A stretch of DNA of 40,040 nucleotides from Bacteroidales bacterium (GCA_014800605.1 JAAVFS010000016.1:1-40040); one strand, 5' to 3'; counted from the first letter of the stretch, positions 7,696 through 16,583 are shown. The notes: generated by a model not told the origin, from the letters alone. Program-made: numbers and translations.

Positions 7696-9669
7696 ATGAA
7701 TTTACGCAAAGTTGTTTTTTTATTAGTCGGAGCAGGGATATGTATTCCTGCTCTGGGAGGTGTCAGAAACGCTGAGAGTGTCAACAGCCCGGACGGTAAG
7801 GTGAGCGTCACCGTAATGGGTGACAGCTTAGCTCGCTATGAGGTCCGTCTTGACGATCAGTTGATGATCGAGCCGTCGGCTCTCGGCCTGGTGACCAATC
7901 TGAAAGGTGGCGGGATATTGACGCTCGACTCTGTGTCGGAGGTCAGACTCCTCACTGATCGCTACGAGCTCCCCACCGGCAAGCGCGCTGTCGTCGACTC
8001 GAGGGCGTCGGAGCGCTTCTTTCACTTTGGCCGAGACGGCCGGAAGGCTATGGATGTAGAGTTTCGCGTGTCAGACGCGTATGTGGCGTTCCGCTATAAA
8101 GTCTATCCGCAGGGTGAGACACTCTGCGCCGTCGTCAGCGAGGAAGATACGGAGTTTGTCGTGCCGGAGAATACCCGGGCATACGTGTGTCCCCAGATGT
8201 CTCCGATGTCAGGTTGGGCCCGCACAGCACCCAGCTATGAGACCCACTATCAGGTCGATGTGGCTCTCGACAGCCTGAGCCGTGTGGCCGCTCCTGATGG
8301 CTACTCGTTCCCATGCCTGTTCAGGGTCGGAGATGCCGGCTGGATGCTTATCTCCGAGACTGGTATCGCCGGCGACTATTGCGCCTCGCATCTTGACTAT
8401 GAGGGGGATCGCATATTCAAAATCGCATATCCTGATCCGGCCGAGCAGAATGGCTTTGGCACTACCGGTGCTGCCATAGCGCTCCCGGGCTACACGCCGT
8501 GGCGTATCGTGATGCTCGGTAAGACGCTCGCTCCGATCGTGGAGACCACAGCGCCGTGGGACCTCGTCGAACAGCTCTATGTGCCTTCCCTCGACTATCA
8601 GTATGGCAAAGGGACCTGGAGCTGGATCATGAAGATGGATCCCAGCTGCAACTTTGACGAGCAGAAAAGCTATATCGACTTTGCCGCCGAGATGGGCTAT
8701 TCGAGCGTGCTTGTCGATGCTCTTTGGGACACCCAGATCGGCTATGAGGGTATCGAGGAGCTGGCACGCTACGGACGCGACAAAGGGGTGTCGCTCTACC
8801 TCTGGTATAACTCTAACGGCACATGGAACGACGCTCCCCAGGGTCCCCGCGGCGTGATGAATGATATCGTAAAGCGCCGCAAAGATATGCGCTGGATGGC
8901 TCAGAATGGAGTCCGCGGCATCAAGGTCGATTTCTTCGGAGGCGACAAGCAGGAGACCATGCGTCTCTACCACGACATTCTCGCGGATGCCAACGACTAT
9001 GGCCTGCTGGTGATCTTCCATGGCTGTACTCTCCCACGCGGATGGGAGCGGATGTATCCCAACTTTGTGGCATCCGAAGCCGTCCGCGCAAGTGAGAATC
9101 TTCATTTCTCTCAGGCTGACTGCGACCTGGAGGCTCTCAACGCCGCTCTCCACCCGTTTATCCGTAACACAGTGGGAAGCATGGACTTCGGAGGAAGCGC
9201 TCTCAATCAGTTCTACAACTCAAAAAATAAGCCAGACAAAGGCTCGCAACGACGCACGTCCGATGTGTTTGCCCTCGCTACGGCCGTCCTTTTCCAGAGT
9301 CCGACACAGCATTTCGCCCTCGCTCCCAACAATCTCGACGACGCTCCGGCGTGGGCCATCGACTTTATGAAAAGCGTTCCGACACTCTGGGATGAGACAC
9401 GATTTGTCGAGGGTCGTCCGGGAGAGTATGTCGTCATGGAGCGACGTGCCGGCGATACCTACTACCTTGTCGGTGTCAATGCAGGCCCCGAAGCCCGGAA
9501 GCTGACGATGAACTTACCGACCTCACAGGGCGTTGTAAAGGGTGAATTATACACCGACGATGCCGCGCTCGCAGGGAGTGTCAAGACTGTCAGCCTTAAT
9601 CGTAAGGGTCAGCTGAAAGTCGTCATGCCGGCTGAGGGTGGCTTTGTCTATAAATATACAGTAGAATGA
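7696..9669 (+). CDS. Glycoside hydrolase family 97, retaining-type (alpha-galactosidase-like)
   Basis: A periplasmic GH97 enzyme with a signal sequence (about 1-21), an N-terminal beta-sandwich to about 290, a TIM barrel (about 300-560) and a short C-terminal beta domain. Typical blocks are WSWIMKMDPSCNFDEQ (308-323), MGYSSVLVDALWD (333-345) and GIKVDFFGGDKQETM (408-422). The aspartate in KVDFF (D412) matches the nucleophile of retaining GH97 members such as Bacteroides alpha-galactosidase; inverting SusB-type alpha-glucosidases lack it. The acid/base is probably E461 or E467 in VASEAVRASEN. Substrate is not certain: alpha-galactosides or beta-L-arabinopyranosides are both possible. Length 657 is usual. 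There is no SusCD pair nearby. Confidence 0.88.
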   Translation: MNLRKVVFLLVGAGICIPALGGVRNAESVNSPDGKVSVTVMGDSLARYEVRLDDQLMIEPSALGLVTNLKGGGILTLDSVSEVRLLTDRYELPTGKRAVVDSRASERFFHFGRDGRKAMDVEFRVSDAYVAFRYKVYPQGETLCAVVSEEDTEFVVPENTRAYVCPQMSPMSGWARTAPSYETHYQVDVALDSLSRVAAPDGYSFPCLFRVGDAGWMLISETGIAGDYCASHLDYEGDRIFKIAYPDPAEQNGFGTTGAAIALPGYTPWRIVMLGKTLAPIVETTAPWDLVEQLYVPSLDYQYGKGTWSWIMKMDPSCNFDEQKSYIDFAAEMGYSSVLVDALWDTQIGYEGIEELARYGRDKGVSLYLWYNSNGTWNDAPQGPRGVMNDIVKRRKDMRWMAQNGVRGIKVDFFGGDKQETMRLYHDILADANDYGLLVIFHGCTLPRGWERMYPNFVASEAVRASENLHFSQADCDLEALNAALHPFIRNTVGSMDFGGSALNQFYNSKNKPDKGSQRRTSDVFALATAVLFQSPTQHFALAPNNLDDAPAWAIDFMKSVPTLWDETRFVEGRPGEYVVMERRAGDTYYLVGVNAGPEARKLTMNLPTSQGVVKGELYTDDAALAGSVKTVSLNRKGQLKVVMPAEGGFVYKYTVE

Positions 9670-10334
9670 TGAAAATCAAAGAGATATACTCATTTCTAAA
9701 GGATATAAGCAAGCATAACGACCGCGAGTGGTTTGCGGCCAATAAGGAGCGCTATCAGGCGGTAAAAGCCGAGGTGGAGGAGCTCACTCGCCAGCTCATA
9801 TCGAGAGTGGCTGTCGAAGATCCGCGCGCGGCGATGCTGAGCGTGGCCGACTGCACATATCGCATCTATCGCGATACTCGTTTTTCGCAGGATAAAACAC
9901 CATACAAGACCCACATCGGCATATTTGTCAATCCGCCGTTTGGCAAGAAGGGCGATACAGCCGGCTACTATCTGCACCTGGAGCCGGGCAGCACCGCTTT
10001 CTATGTCGGCAGCTATTGCCTTCCGCCCGATAAGCTCAGGGTGCTCCGTGGTGAGATCTATGCCAATATCGACGAATACTTGGAGATAGTTGATGACCCG
10101 GCTTTTCGCGCTCTCTATCCGGTGGTCGGCGACGATCCGCTCAAGACAGCGCCCAAAGGCTTCCCGAAGGATTGGCCATATATCGACTATCTCAAGCCGC
10201 GACATTTCGGTGTCAACGCACTGTTGCCTGACGACTTCCTTGACAAGAATGGAGTAGACGGACTGATACCCTACATAGAGCAGGGGGCCCGTTACAACCG
10301 CTTCTGCAACTTTACCCTCGACCCCGAGGACTGA
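9666..10334 (+). CDS. DUF2461 domain-containing protein
   Basis: A cytoplasmic protein of the DUF2461 (TIGR02453) family, whose function is unknown. The characteristic blocks are FLKDISKHNDREWFAANKERY near the N-terminus, YRIYRDTRFSQDKTPYKTHIG (about residues 68-88) and GYYLHLEPGSTAFYVGSY (about 100-117). The start overlaps the GH97 stop by 4 bases (ATGATGA; a second ATG lies 3 bases on), so the two are cotranscribed. At 222 residues it is of normal size. It converges on the flavodiiron gene 40 bases downstream, and no clear terminator was seen between them. Confidence 0.85.
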   Translation: MMKIKEIYSFLKDISKHNDREWFAANKERYQAVKAEVEELTRQLISRVAVEDPRAAMLSVADCTYRIYRDTRFSQDKTPYKTHIGIFVNPPFGKKGDTAGYYLHLEPGSTAFYVGSYCLPPDKLRVLRGEIYANIDEYLEIVDDPAFRALYPVVGDDPLKTAPKGFPKDWPYIDYLKPRHFGVNALLPDDFLDKNGVDGLIPYIEQGARYNRFCNFTLDPED

Positions 10335-10374
10335 TCGCCCCGGGGAGAACCGTGTGAGGCTGATCGCCGCGAGG

Positions 10375-11529
10375 TTATTTCTCTAAGAGAGAGTGGCTGA
10401 GCGCGGTGAGCTGCGCGATGGTCTCTTCTGTCATGCGGCCGCGGAGGGTGATGGTGGGCTCGACGATGGTGATGTCCTTCATCTGCTCAAACATGGCGCG
10501 CATCTTTCGGCCGGCTGCCGGTGCCCACAGCCCATTTTCAACGATGGCTATACGGCGTGAGCGGAATCCCTTGATAGCCAGATGGTGGATGAAGTCGTGA
10601 ACCGGCGGGAAGATCTCTCCGTCGTAGGTCGGCGACATCACTACGAGGTGGCTCATGCGGAATGCGTCCTCGACGGCTTCCGACAGGTCGTGGCGCGAAA
10701 GGTCGATGACTTTGACTTTCGGAGCGCCGGCCGCGACGAGCAGCTCACGGAGCTTTTGTGCGGCTTCGCCGGTCATGCCATGGATTGAGCCGTAGGCTAT
10801 CAGCACGCCGTCGGTCTCCACGTCGTAGGCTGCCCATGAGCGGTAGAGAGAGAGGTATTCGGTAAGATCCCCTTCGAGTACGGGGCCGTGGAGCGGGGCT
10901 ATGGTGTCGATTTCTTTGCCGGTGAGCTTGCGAAGGACGGTCTGTACAGGCTGTCCGTATTTGCCTACGATGTTGAAGTAGTAGCGGCGTGCTTCGTGAG
11001 CCCAGGGGAGAGTGGGGTCGGGAGCTCCGAAGCGGCCGAAGCCGTCGGCAGAGAATAGGGTGTTGGCAGTGGCATCATAGACCATCATGACCTCGGGCCA
11101 GTGGACCATCGGCGCGGTGACGAATGTCAGTTCGTGGTGGCCGAGCGACATCGTGTCGCCGTCGGCTTTCGTGTCGATGCGGTCAGCGTAGGCAGAGCAG
11201 TCAGTCAGCAGCGGGAGCATCTTCAGGGCTGCGGCTGTGCATATCAGGCGGCATTCCGGGTAGCGCTCCATGACCCAGCGTATCTGCGACGAATGGTCGG
11301 GCTCGAGATGCTGCACGATCAGATAGTCAGGCTGACGGTCGCCGAGTATTTCGAGCAGATTTGTGCGCCAGTCGTCGTCCTTGCGCTGGTCGACAGTGTC
11401 GATGAGCGCTATCTTATCGTCGAGGATGATGTAGGAGTTGTATGTAATACCTTCCGGTACAGGATATTGGCTTTCAAATAGGTCGATATCGTGATCGTAT
11501 ACGCTTAATTCTTTGATGTCTGCGTGCAT
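10375..11529 (-). CDS. Flavodiiron protein (FprA/ROO type oxygen or nitric oxide reductase)
   Basis: A cytoplasmic detoxifying enzyme that reduces O2 to water or NO to N2O at a diiron site. The metallo-beta-lactamase-like domain keeps the iron ligands: H74, E76, D78 and H79 in HLEPDHSSQ, H143 in MVHWPE, D162 in SADGFGRFG and H214 in PLHGPVL. A flavodoxin domain follows (FMN loop YGSIHGMTGEA, near residue 245, and SPTYDGEIFPP). There is no rubredoxin or flavin-reductase extension, so at 384 residues this is the minimal class A form and needs a separate electron donor. The start fits a -7 box at 11558-11565. Confidence 0.9.
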   Translation of the reverse strand: MHADIKELSVYDHDIDLFESQYPVPEGITYNSYIILDDKIALIDTVDQRKDDDWRTNLLEILGDRQPDYLIVQHLEPDHSSQIRWVMERYPECRLICTAAALKMLPLLTDCSAYADRIDTKADGDTMSLGHHELTFVTAPMVHWPEVMMVYDATANTLFSADGFGRFGAPDPTLPWAHEARRYYFNIVGKYGQPVQTVLRKLTGKEIDTIAPLHGPVLEGDLTEYLSLYRSWAAYDVETDGVLIAYGSIHGMTGEAAQKLRELLVAAGAPKVKVIDLSRHDLSEAVEDAFRMSHLVVMSPTYDGEIFPPVHDFIHHLAIKGFRSRRIAIVENGLWAPAAGRKMRAMFEQMKDITIVEPTITLRGRMTEETIAQLTALSHSLLEK

Positions 11530-11557
11530 TGTTTCGTGTTCTTACGGTTTATGCTGA

Positions 11558-11565
11558 CAAAGATA
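11558..11565 (-). promoter_or_regulatory. Candidate -7 box for the flavodiiron gene
   Basis: On the minus strand this reads TATCTTTG, a match to TAnnTTTG, 28 bases before the ATG at 11529. No good TTTG lies 20 bases upstream of it, so the -33 part is weak. The 89-base gap to the AI-2E gene leaves room for a separate promoter. Confidence 0.5.
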
Positions 11566-11618
11566 GTCAATTTTTCCAAAAGCCGGTCTCGCAACCTGAA
11601 TAAATCGGGGTCGGCGTC

Positions 11619-12683
11619 TTAGCGATTGCTGATGTAGCGTTCGTAGTAGGAGAAGATGACGGCGGTGGCCGGGAGCGCTATCAGCATTCCGAGGATGCCG
11701 AGCAGGCTGCCCCACACTGACAGCGCGAGCAGGATGATGGCGGGGTTGAGCCCCATCGCTTTGCCGAGTACGCGAGGTGTCAGGATGTAGTCGCAGATAG
11801 TCTGGCTGAATACATAGACCAGCAGGCACTTGGCCAGCTCCGACCAGAATGAGACTTCGCCGCCGAGCGAGGTGATGAAGCAGATGATCGCAACCGGGAT
11901 GATGGTCACATACTGGAAGTAGGGGATCATGTAGAGGGTGCCGACGGTGATGCCCATTATGATCGCCATCGGGAGCCCTACGATGCTGAAGCCGATGGAG
12001 TAGAGCACCATAGCGCAGAGTGCCATGAGTCCCTGTCCGCGGAAATAGTGGTTCATGGCGTCCTTGACATCGTTGATGACAGTCATGACCTGCTTACGAT
12101 ATTTGCGCGGAGCTATCTTCTTGAATCCTGTCGAGATCTCGTCGTAGTAGAGCATGATAAAGATTATGTAGATAAACATCAGCAGCCACTCCAGCATGTG
12201 GAAGAGCGCCATGACGACAGCCGAGACTATCGTCTGTCCGCGTGAGATCAGGCTGTCGAGCTTGCCGCTTTCGATCAGGGTGTCAATCTGCTGGCGGTCG
12301 AGCTTGTCGATGATGTCGGTGACGAATTTCGGTATGAGGGGTGTGTTGTGGGAGTGTGCGTTGTATTCATCGACGAGGTGGCAGAGCGATTGTGTCTCTT
12401 TTATTATCAGCGGGACGATAAAGTAGGCGAGCAAAGCCACTGCGGTCAGTACCTCGAAAAGTGTTGCCCATACAGCCATATAGTGTTGAGAGAGATGGAG
12501 GTATCGACGGTTGAGTCCGACGATCGGGCGGAGCATGTAGGAGATCACGCAGGCGGCGAGAAACGGCAGGATGGCACCTGATAGCTGTCCGAGCAGCATG
12601 ATGAGGCCGACGGTGATGGTGACGCCGATGATCAGCTGCATGATGCGGTCGGTAGTCCAGTAGGTGGCTTTGTTTTCGGGCAT
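11619..12683 (-). CDS. AI-2E family transporter (PF01594)
   Basis: An integral inner-membrane protein of the AI-2 exporter (TqsA/YdiK/PerM) family. Several hydrophobic helices are visible: TM pair near residues 15-48, another at about 68-92, a long soluble stretch (about 95-150), a helix pair near 150-180, and the conserved C-terminal block running from about residue 215 (GQGLMALCAMVLYSIGF, then IPYFQYVTIIPVAIICF). Members move small solutes, autoinducer-2 or ions; the substrate here cannot be read from sequence. It lies 15 bases downstream of the PCMD gene and is probably cotranscribed with it. Length 354 is typical. Confidence 0.85.
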   Translation of the reverse strand: MPENKATYWTTDRIMQLIIGVTITVGLIMLLGQLSGAILPFLAACVISYMLRPIVGLNRRYLHLSQHYMAVWATLFEVLTAVALLAYFIVPLIIKETQSLCHLVDEYNAHSHNTPLIPKFVTDIIDKLDRQQIDTLIESGKLDSLISRGQTIVSAVVMALFHMLEWLLMFIYIIFIMLYYDEISTGFKKIAPRKYRKQVMTVINDVKDAMNHYFRGQGLMALCAMVLYSIGFSIVGLPMAIIMGITVGTLYMIPYFQYVTIIPVAIICFITSLGGEVSFWSELAKCLLVYVFSQTICDYILTPRVLGKAMGLNPAIILLALSVWGSLLGILGMLIALPATAVIFSYYERYISNR

Positions 12684-12698
12684 GTCTTTAGGAGGGTT

Positions 12699-13658
12699 TT
12701 AGTAGGTGAGGCCTACGTTGTCGATCCAGAGCGTCAGTCCGGGGGTACCGATATAGGCTTTGCCCGATGCGGCTGAGGCCATGACGAGCATGTGGGTCGG
12801 GGTTGCGTCGGGCGAGTCCCAGCCTACCTCCTTGACGGGCACCATCTTGCCGCGGCTGTTGCGGGCGTAGTAGCTGTCGGCTTCGGGTATCAGACCCATG
12901 TAAGGCTGATATCCGGGGGCGTTGGTGATGTCGCCATACTGTACGGCGATTTCGTGGCCGTTGACCCATCCTTTGGTCGATTTGCCGAATCGCTCGCGCC
13001 CTGTACCTACGCGCTTTGCGTAGATATTGCCGTCGGCATCCTCCCAGCGGCGCTGCAGGATAATGAATACCTCGGCATTGTCGCGGCCGGGGAGTGTCTT
13101 TTTGCGGCCGAATCCGCTGGAGTAGATGCGCGAGTCTTCTTTGGGCATCTCGAGGCGATAGTCGAAGCGGAGCGTCTTGGGTCGCTTGGTGAAGGGGATG
13201 CCCATGACCATGTGGCTGTAGGGGTCGCTGGTCGACGAGACAGGTTCGATCATCTCGCCCAGGAAGATTGAGCCGCCGACGAGCACGTCGATATTGATGA
13301 TGCCGACCGCCTTGCAGCGCTCGATGATGGTCTCAAGCTTGGCAGCGCGGTTGCGTCCGGAGCGTGTGTCGGGCCATACGGCGTTGGAGGTCTTGACAAT
13401 CCCTTTGACCTTGGCGAGGACATTAGATGTGGCCCACGGAGAGCCGCCGGTCGGTTCGTAGGGGATGTCCCCTTTGACTGTCTTCTCGGGAGCAATTTCG
13501 TAGATATTACGTGTGTTGCCGCCCAGGAGGAAGCTCTCCTTGATCTCGCGGGTCTGCCATCGGTCCATGTCGCCAAACGGGAGAAGCTCAAATTTCTGAG
13601 CTCGGGCGGCGGGAAGCATTGCGACTGCGGCAACAGTTGCCAATAATATTTTTTTCAT
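12699..13658 (-). CDS. Secreted PCMD-domain protein (putative carbohydrate metabolism domain)
   Basis: An exported protein with a signal peptide (MKKILLATVAAVAMLPAARA). After it comes a PCMD-type domain (PF13201) of Bacteroidetes: GGSPWATSNVLAKVKG (about 72-87), RAAKLET (about 104-110) and VGGSIFLGEM (about 127-136) match the conserved pattern of that family. The C-terminus ends in a beta-strand element (LWIDNVGLTY) common in carbohydrate-binding jelly-rolls. Function is unknown; surface or periplasmic glycan binding is the general guess. It has its own consensus promoter at 13693-13724 and leads a two-gene unit with the AI-2E gene. The family call rests on remembered motif patterns. Confidence 0.7.
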   Translation of the reverse strand: MKKILLATVAAVAMLPAARAQKFELLPFGDMDRWQTREIKESFLLGGNTRNIYEIAPEKTVKGDIPYEPTGGSPWATSNVLAKVKGIVKTSNAVWPDTRSGRNRAAKLETIIERCKAVGIINIDVLVGGSIFLGEMIEPVSSTSDPYSHMVMGIPFTKRPKTLRFDYRLEMPKEDSRIYSSGFGRKKTLPGRDNAEVFIILQRRWEDADGNIYAKRVGTGRERFGKSTKGWVNGHEIAVQYGDITNAPGYQPYMGLIPEADSYYARNSRGKMVPVKEVGWDSPDATPTHMLVMASAASGKAYIGTPGLTLWIDNVGLTY

Positions 13659-13692
13659 TTTAATTTTTAAAGTAATAGCAGAAACGTGCCTG

Positions 13693-13724
13693 CAAATTTA
13701 GCTTATTGGCCTCAAATATGCAAA
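13693..13724 (-). promoter_or_regulatory. Consensus Bacteroidetes promoter for the PCMD gene
   Basis: On the minus strand TTTG (13724-13721) is followed by exactly 20 bases and TAAATTTG (13700-13693). The ATG at 13658 is 34 bases downstream, which implies a short leader. Confidence 0.8.
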
Positions 13725-13744
13725 TATACAGACTATATTGGTTA

Positions 13745-13780
13745 GCCCGTCGGGTGAACACTCGCGCCAGCGAAAGTGTT
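13745..13780 (+). other. Hairpins in the leader of the ion channel gene
   Basis: CCCG-T-CGGG (13746-13754) is a small dyad. AACACTCGC-GCCA-GCG-AA-AGTGTT (13757-13780) is a 9-bp stem with a 2-base bulge. Both lie between the divergent PCMD promoter and the channel start. They could be an RNA structure or an operator; the sequence does not decide. Confidence 0.4.
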
Positions 13781-13823
13781 AGAATGTAAATATGAATTCA
13801 TCACCTGATAATTGAAGAACGAT

Positions 13824-14573
13824 ATGTCTTCCACTGCTGCTACACCTGCTTTCAAGCCCGCTCACCGCGGCGACGCCATTCTGAAAGCGTTTAATTTCGT
13901 TGTGCTGATCCTCTCCGGCCTGTTGATCGTGTGGATCACGCTCGATACATTTAATAATGTCAACTTCCTGGAGAGCCACCACTACATGACCTTCCAGTTT
14001 TGGGTTTGTATCGTCTTTATAGCCGATTTTTTCGTGGGCCTCTTCTATGCCGACCGCAAGTGGCGCTACTTCCGTCGCCGGCTGATCTTCCTGCTGTTGT
14101 CAATACCGTATCTCAACATTATTCACCACACCGGCATGCAGCTCGACCACGGGGAGGTCTACTTCCTGCGCTTTATCCCGCTGGCCCGAGCTGCCTTGGC
14201 TATGTCGATCGTGATCGGATATATGTCGGCCAATGCTGTGACGAGCCTCTGTATATCCTATCTGACTATTATCGTCTTCGTGACCTATTTCTGCTCGCTT
14301 ATCTTCTATCAGCGCGAAGCGGGTTTGAATCCCGATGTCCACACCTACTGGACGGCTCTCTGGTGGTCGGCGATGAATATGACGACCGTCGGGTCATCAA
14401 TCGAGCCGGTGACGGTAGCCGGAAAGATAGTCGAGGTGATCCTTCCTATCTGCGGCATGATTATCTTCCCGCTCTTTACCGTCTATCTGACCAACTATGT
14501 GACCGGCATCTATGGTCAGAATCGTCAGAATTCGTCCGACCCTGACGCCGACAAAAAAACAGCAGCCAAGTAA
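13824..14573 (+). CDS. Voltage-gated-like ion channel with noncanonical selectivity filter
   Basis: A six-helix cation channel of the inner membrane. Helices are visible near residues 22-44 (S1), 50-72 (S2), 80-100, 105-130 and 132-155 (S3-S5), then a pore helix and S6 (VEVILPICGMIIFPLFTVYLTNYV). The pore segment WWSAMNMTTVGSSIEPVT aligns with the K+ channel loop, but the signature TVGYGD is replaced by TVGSSI, so K+ selectivity cannot be assumed. The S4-like helix has few positive charges, so voltage sensing is doubtful. The ORF track begins at a TTG (13812); the ATG at 13824 gives a better start. It is a lone gene between two minus-strand units. Confidence 0.75.
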   Translation: MSSTAATPAFKPAHRGDAILKAFNFVVLILSGLLIVWITLDTFNNVNFLESHHYMTFQFWVCIVFIADFFVGLFYADRKWRYFRRRLIFLLLSIPYLNIIHHTGMQLDHGEVYFLRFIPLARAALAMSIVIGYMSANAVTSLCISYLTIIVFVTYFCSLIFYQREAGLNPDVHTYWTALWWSAMNMTTVGSSIEPVTVAGKIVEVILPICGMIIFPLFTVYLTNYVTGIYGQNRQNSSDPDADKKTAAK

Positions 14574-14591
14574 GCGTGTTTACTCAGCTGC
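14553..14591 (-). terminator. Rho-independent terminator of the fimbrial operon
   Basis: Read on the minus strand, GCAGCTGAGTAA-ACACGC-TTACTTGGCTGC forms a 12-bp RNA stem that includes two G-U pairs (14591-14562), followed by TGTTTTTTTG (T7 at 14559-14553). On the plus strand the two G-U pairs become C-A mismatches and no T-tract follows, so the structure terminates leftward transcription. It overlaps the last codons and the stop of the ion channel gene. Confidence 0.75.
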
Positions 14592-14618
14592 CGTCCTGTA
14601 GAATATTCTGTTTTAGCC

Positions 14619-16583
14619 TTAGCTCGTGCGTGTGCGTGTGAAGGTGACTACATTGTCGGAGCCATTGGCTACGAAGTTGTTATTTTCTTCCTGAATCCAT
14701 ACGCGAACCGTGATTGTGGAGCCCACGGCCACACCCATGTCCTGGAGTGAGCGCACGGTCAGCATACGGCAGCGTATGCGGTGGGCGGTGATGTTGCCAT
14801 TCTCGTCATAGACGATTGTTCCCTGGTCATCCGTGTCATGAGCATTGTTGATCGGAGTGTTGTAGTTGGCAAGGGTCACGGTCTTCACGTATTTGATGCG
14901 CGTGTCGCCCTGAACACTCGGGAAGAATGACGGGCCTTCAGTCACCGACATGTTGCCGTAGAAGTCGTTTTCGATGTTCTGACGGTCAGATTCGAGGATG
15001 AATTTCAGTGGGAAAATGGATTCCGGCAGGTCGTTGGGGATGTCAAAGAAGATAGTCAGTGGAGCCTGAGCGTCCTGGCTTACTGTGCCGTAATTGGTAG
15101 CACCGGTAGTCCAGTTGGCGAGTCGAGCGCCATATTCGCGCAGGTTGCGGTAGGTCCACTTCTGGTGGAGGCTCATATTGATTGTACGACCAAGGCCGTC
15201 CTTGTTGACGATCGTGAATTGCTGAGTCTTGGTCTCGGAGGTAGCTTTGTAGCAGGTGATTGTGATGGTACGCCAGCCGTCGGGATCGTCGGTGGTGCCT
15301 TTTGAGACGTGTTTGATGACGTCACCCGGCTCGAGTCCTACGAATGTGACGTTCGAGTCGTCGTTGTAGTATTTTCGGTCTGTGACGTCACGGTATTTGT
15401 ACTTAAACTCGATGACTTCTTCATTGGCTGCATCGGTGAGCACCATATTGGTAGCCGATACATATACGATCTGTTTGCCGTCGGACATATTGAGCATATG
15501 GCTTGTATCGACCGAGAAGGATACGTTGTTGGAGACGATGCCGTTGGATGCTTCGTGGGCTGATTCATAGCCGTCGCGTTCGACCTTGGTCAGTGTGACG
15601 TTGTAGTGGAAGTTGCGCAGGATGTTGTAGTTGCGGAATACGCCGTCGGCATCGTTTTTGCCAAGGTCGAGCTTGTAGTAGTTCATCTTGCCGTTGCGCA
15701 GACCGCAGACTATGAGGAATGTGCGGCGGTCAAGCGAGTAGGGGCGCTCGTAGAGGTATTCGGGATCGGTCGAGAGGACGGGATCCCATCCGGATGGCTG
15801 ATTGTCGAAGTCGGTGCCGGAGGGGAGGATACCTGAATAGGAAGCCTTGATCTCATCGTAGCTTGGGGTAGCTCCGGCGGCATTGATGAATTCGGGGAAT
15901 TTAAGGGTCTTGGGGTTCCACGGTGCGATGGTGCCTGCTGTGGGGAGGTTCATCACCACAAATCCCTGATAGTCGAAGCCGGGGTCGGTGCAGTTTACGG
16001 TGATTTTGGCGAAGTTTCTGACGAGCTGCACCTTGGTCAGCTTGTCGATTAGCTCCTGATTGGGGAGCCAGGAGCCATCGTCGGCCTCAGAGCTGTAGCC
16101 GTTGGGGAAGGATATGCGCCGCCAGTAGGCATCGGTGCCGTTGGAGACGGTCAGGTGGGGGATGACTTCGGCTTCAAGACCATACTCGACGGTGAGCTCT
16201 TCGTCGTCAGGTATGGCTATGAGGTGCATGATCTTGGCGTCGTCGGTAGCCATCAGCTTTACGCGGAAGGTGACAAGGCCGTCGCTTGCCACCTCCTGCT
16301 CAGCCTGATAGACGCGGGTCAGTGTGTTGGTGACTGTAGAGCCGTGATCGTCAAACTCGATCAGGTAAAGGTGTAGAGCGCCATAGTCGGGCTGGTCGGC
16401 CATCGCGCGGCCTCTCATCTCGGCTATCTCGGGGACATCGAGTGATACTTCGAGTGTGATCTCGTCGCCGTCGACCCGTATGTCGCCGTAGTCGTGGGCG
16501 CCGGTAGGCATCGAGTCGGAGCAGGCTGACATGAAGGCAGCTCCGATGAGTATTATTATATATTGGAGATATCGGGTATTCAT
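14619..16583 (-). CDS. Fimbrial accessory or tip lipoprotein (fimbrillin-like, 654 aa)
   Basis: The last gene of the fimbrial locus. The chosen start, MNTRYLQYIIILIGAAFMSACSD, gives a lipoprotein signal with lipobox MSAC; the track's longer ORF (to 16628) would overlap the upstream gene, and an ATG at 16598 is a less likely alternative. After the lipidated cysteine comes a fimbrillin-like N-terminal beta domain, with the usual LHLYLIEFDD strand pattern, and then further beta-rich regions to the C-terminus (TVRVWIQEENNNFVANGSDN). No catalytic motif is seen. It starts 22 bases after the 845-residue gene and probably sits with it at the pilus tip. The exact family (DUF4906-like) is uncertain. 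Confidence 0.7.
   Translation of the reverse strand: MNTRYLQYIIILIGAAFMSACSDSMPTGAHDYGDIRVDGDEITLEVSLDVPEIAEMRGRAMADQPDYGALHLYLIEFDDHGSTVTNTLTRVYQAEQEVASDGLVTFRVKLMATDDAKIMHLIAIPDDEELTVEYGLEAEVIPHLTVSNGTDAYWRRISFPNGYSSEADDGSWLPNQELIDKLTKVQLVRNFAKITVNCTDPGFDYQGFVVMNLPTAGTIAPWNPKTLKFPEFINAAGATPSYDEIKASYSGILPSGTDFDNQPSGWDPVLSTDPEYLYERPYSLDRRTFLIVCGLRNGKMNYYKLDLGKNDADGVFRNYNILRNFHYNVTLTKVERDGYESAHEASNGIVSNNVSFSVDTSHMLNMSDGKQIVYVSATNMVLTDAANEEVIEFKYKYRDVTDRKYYNDDSNVTFVGLEPGDVIKHVSKGTTDDPDGWRTITITCYKATSETKTQQFTIVNKDGLGRTINMSLHQKWTYRNLREYGARLANWTTGATNYGTVSQDAQAPLTIFFDIPNDLPESIFPLKFILESDRQNIENDFYGNMSVTEGPSFFPSVQGDTRIKYVKTVTLANYNTPINNAHDTDDQGTIVYDENGNITAHRIRCRMLTVRSLQDMGVAVGSTITVRVWIQEENNNFVANGSDNVVTFTRTRTS

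Noticed and set aside
10330-10366. CTGATCGCC repeated twice between the DUF2461 and flavodiiron genes
   Set aside because: A 9-base direct repeat at 24-base spacing is too short to support a site, and no terminator stem forms.
10385-10400. 14-base match (AGAGAGTGGCTGAG) between 10387 and 19381 as a dispersed repeat or attachment site
   Set aside because: In 40 kb, matches of 14 bases are expected by chance, and the flanks do not agree.
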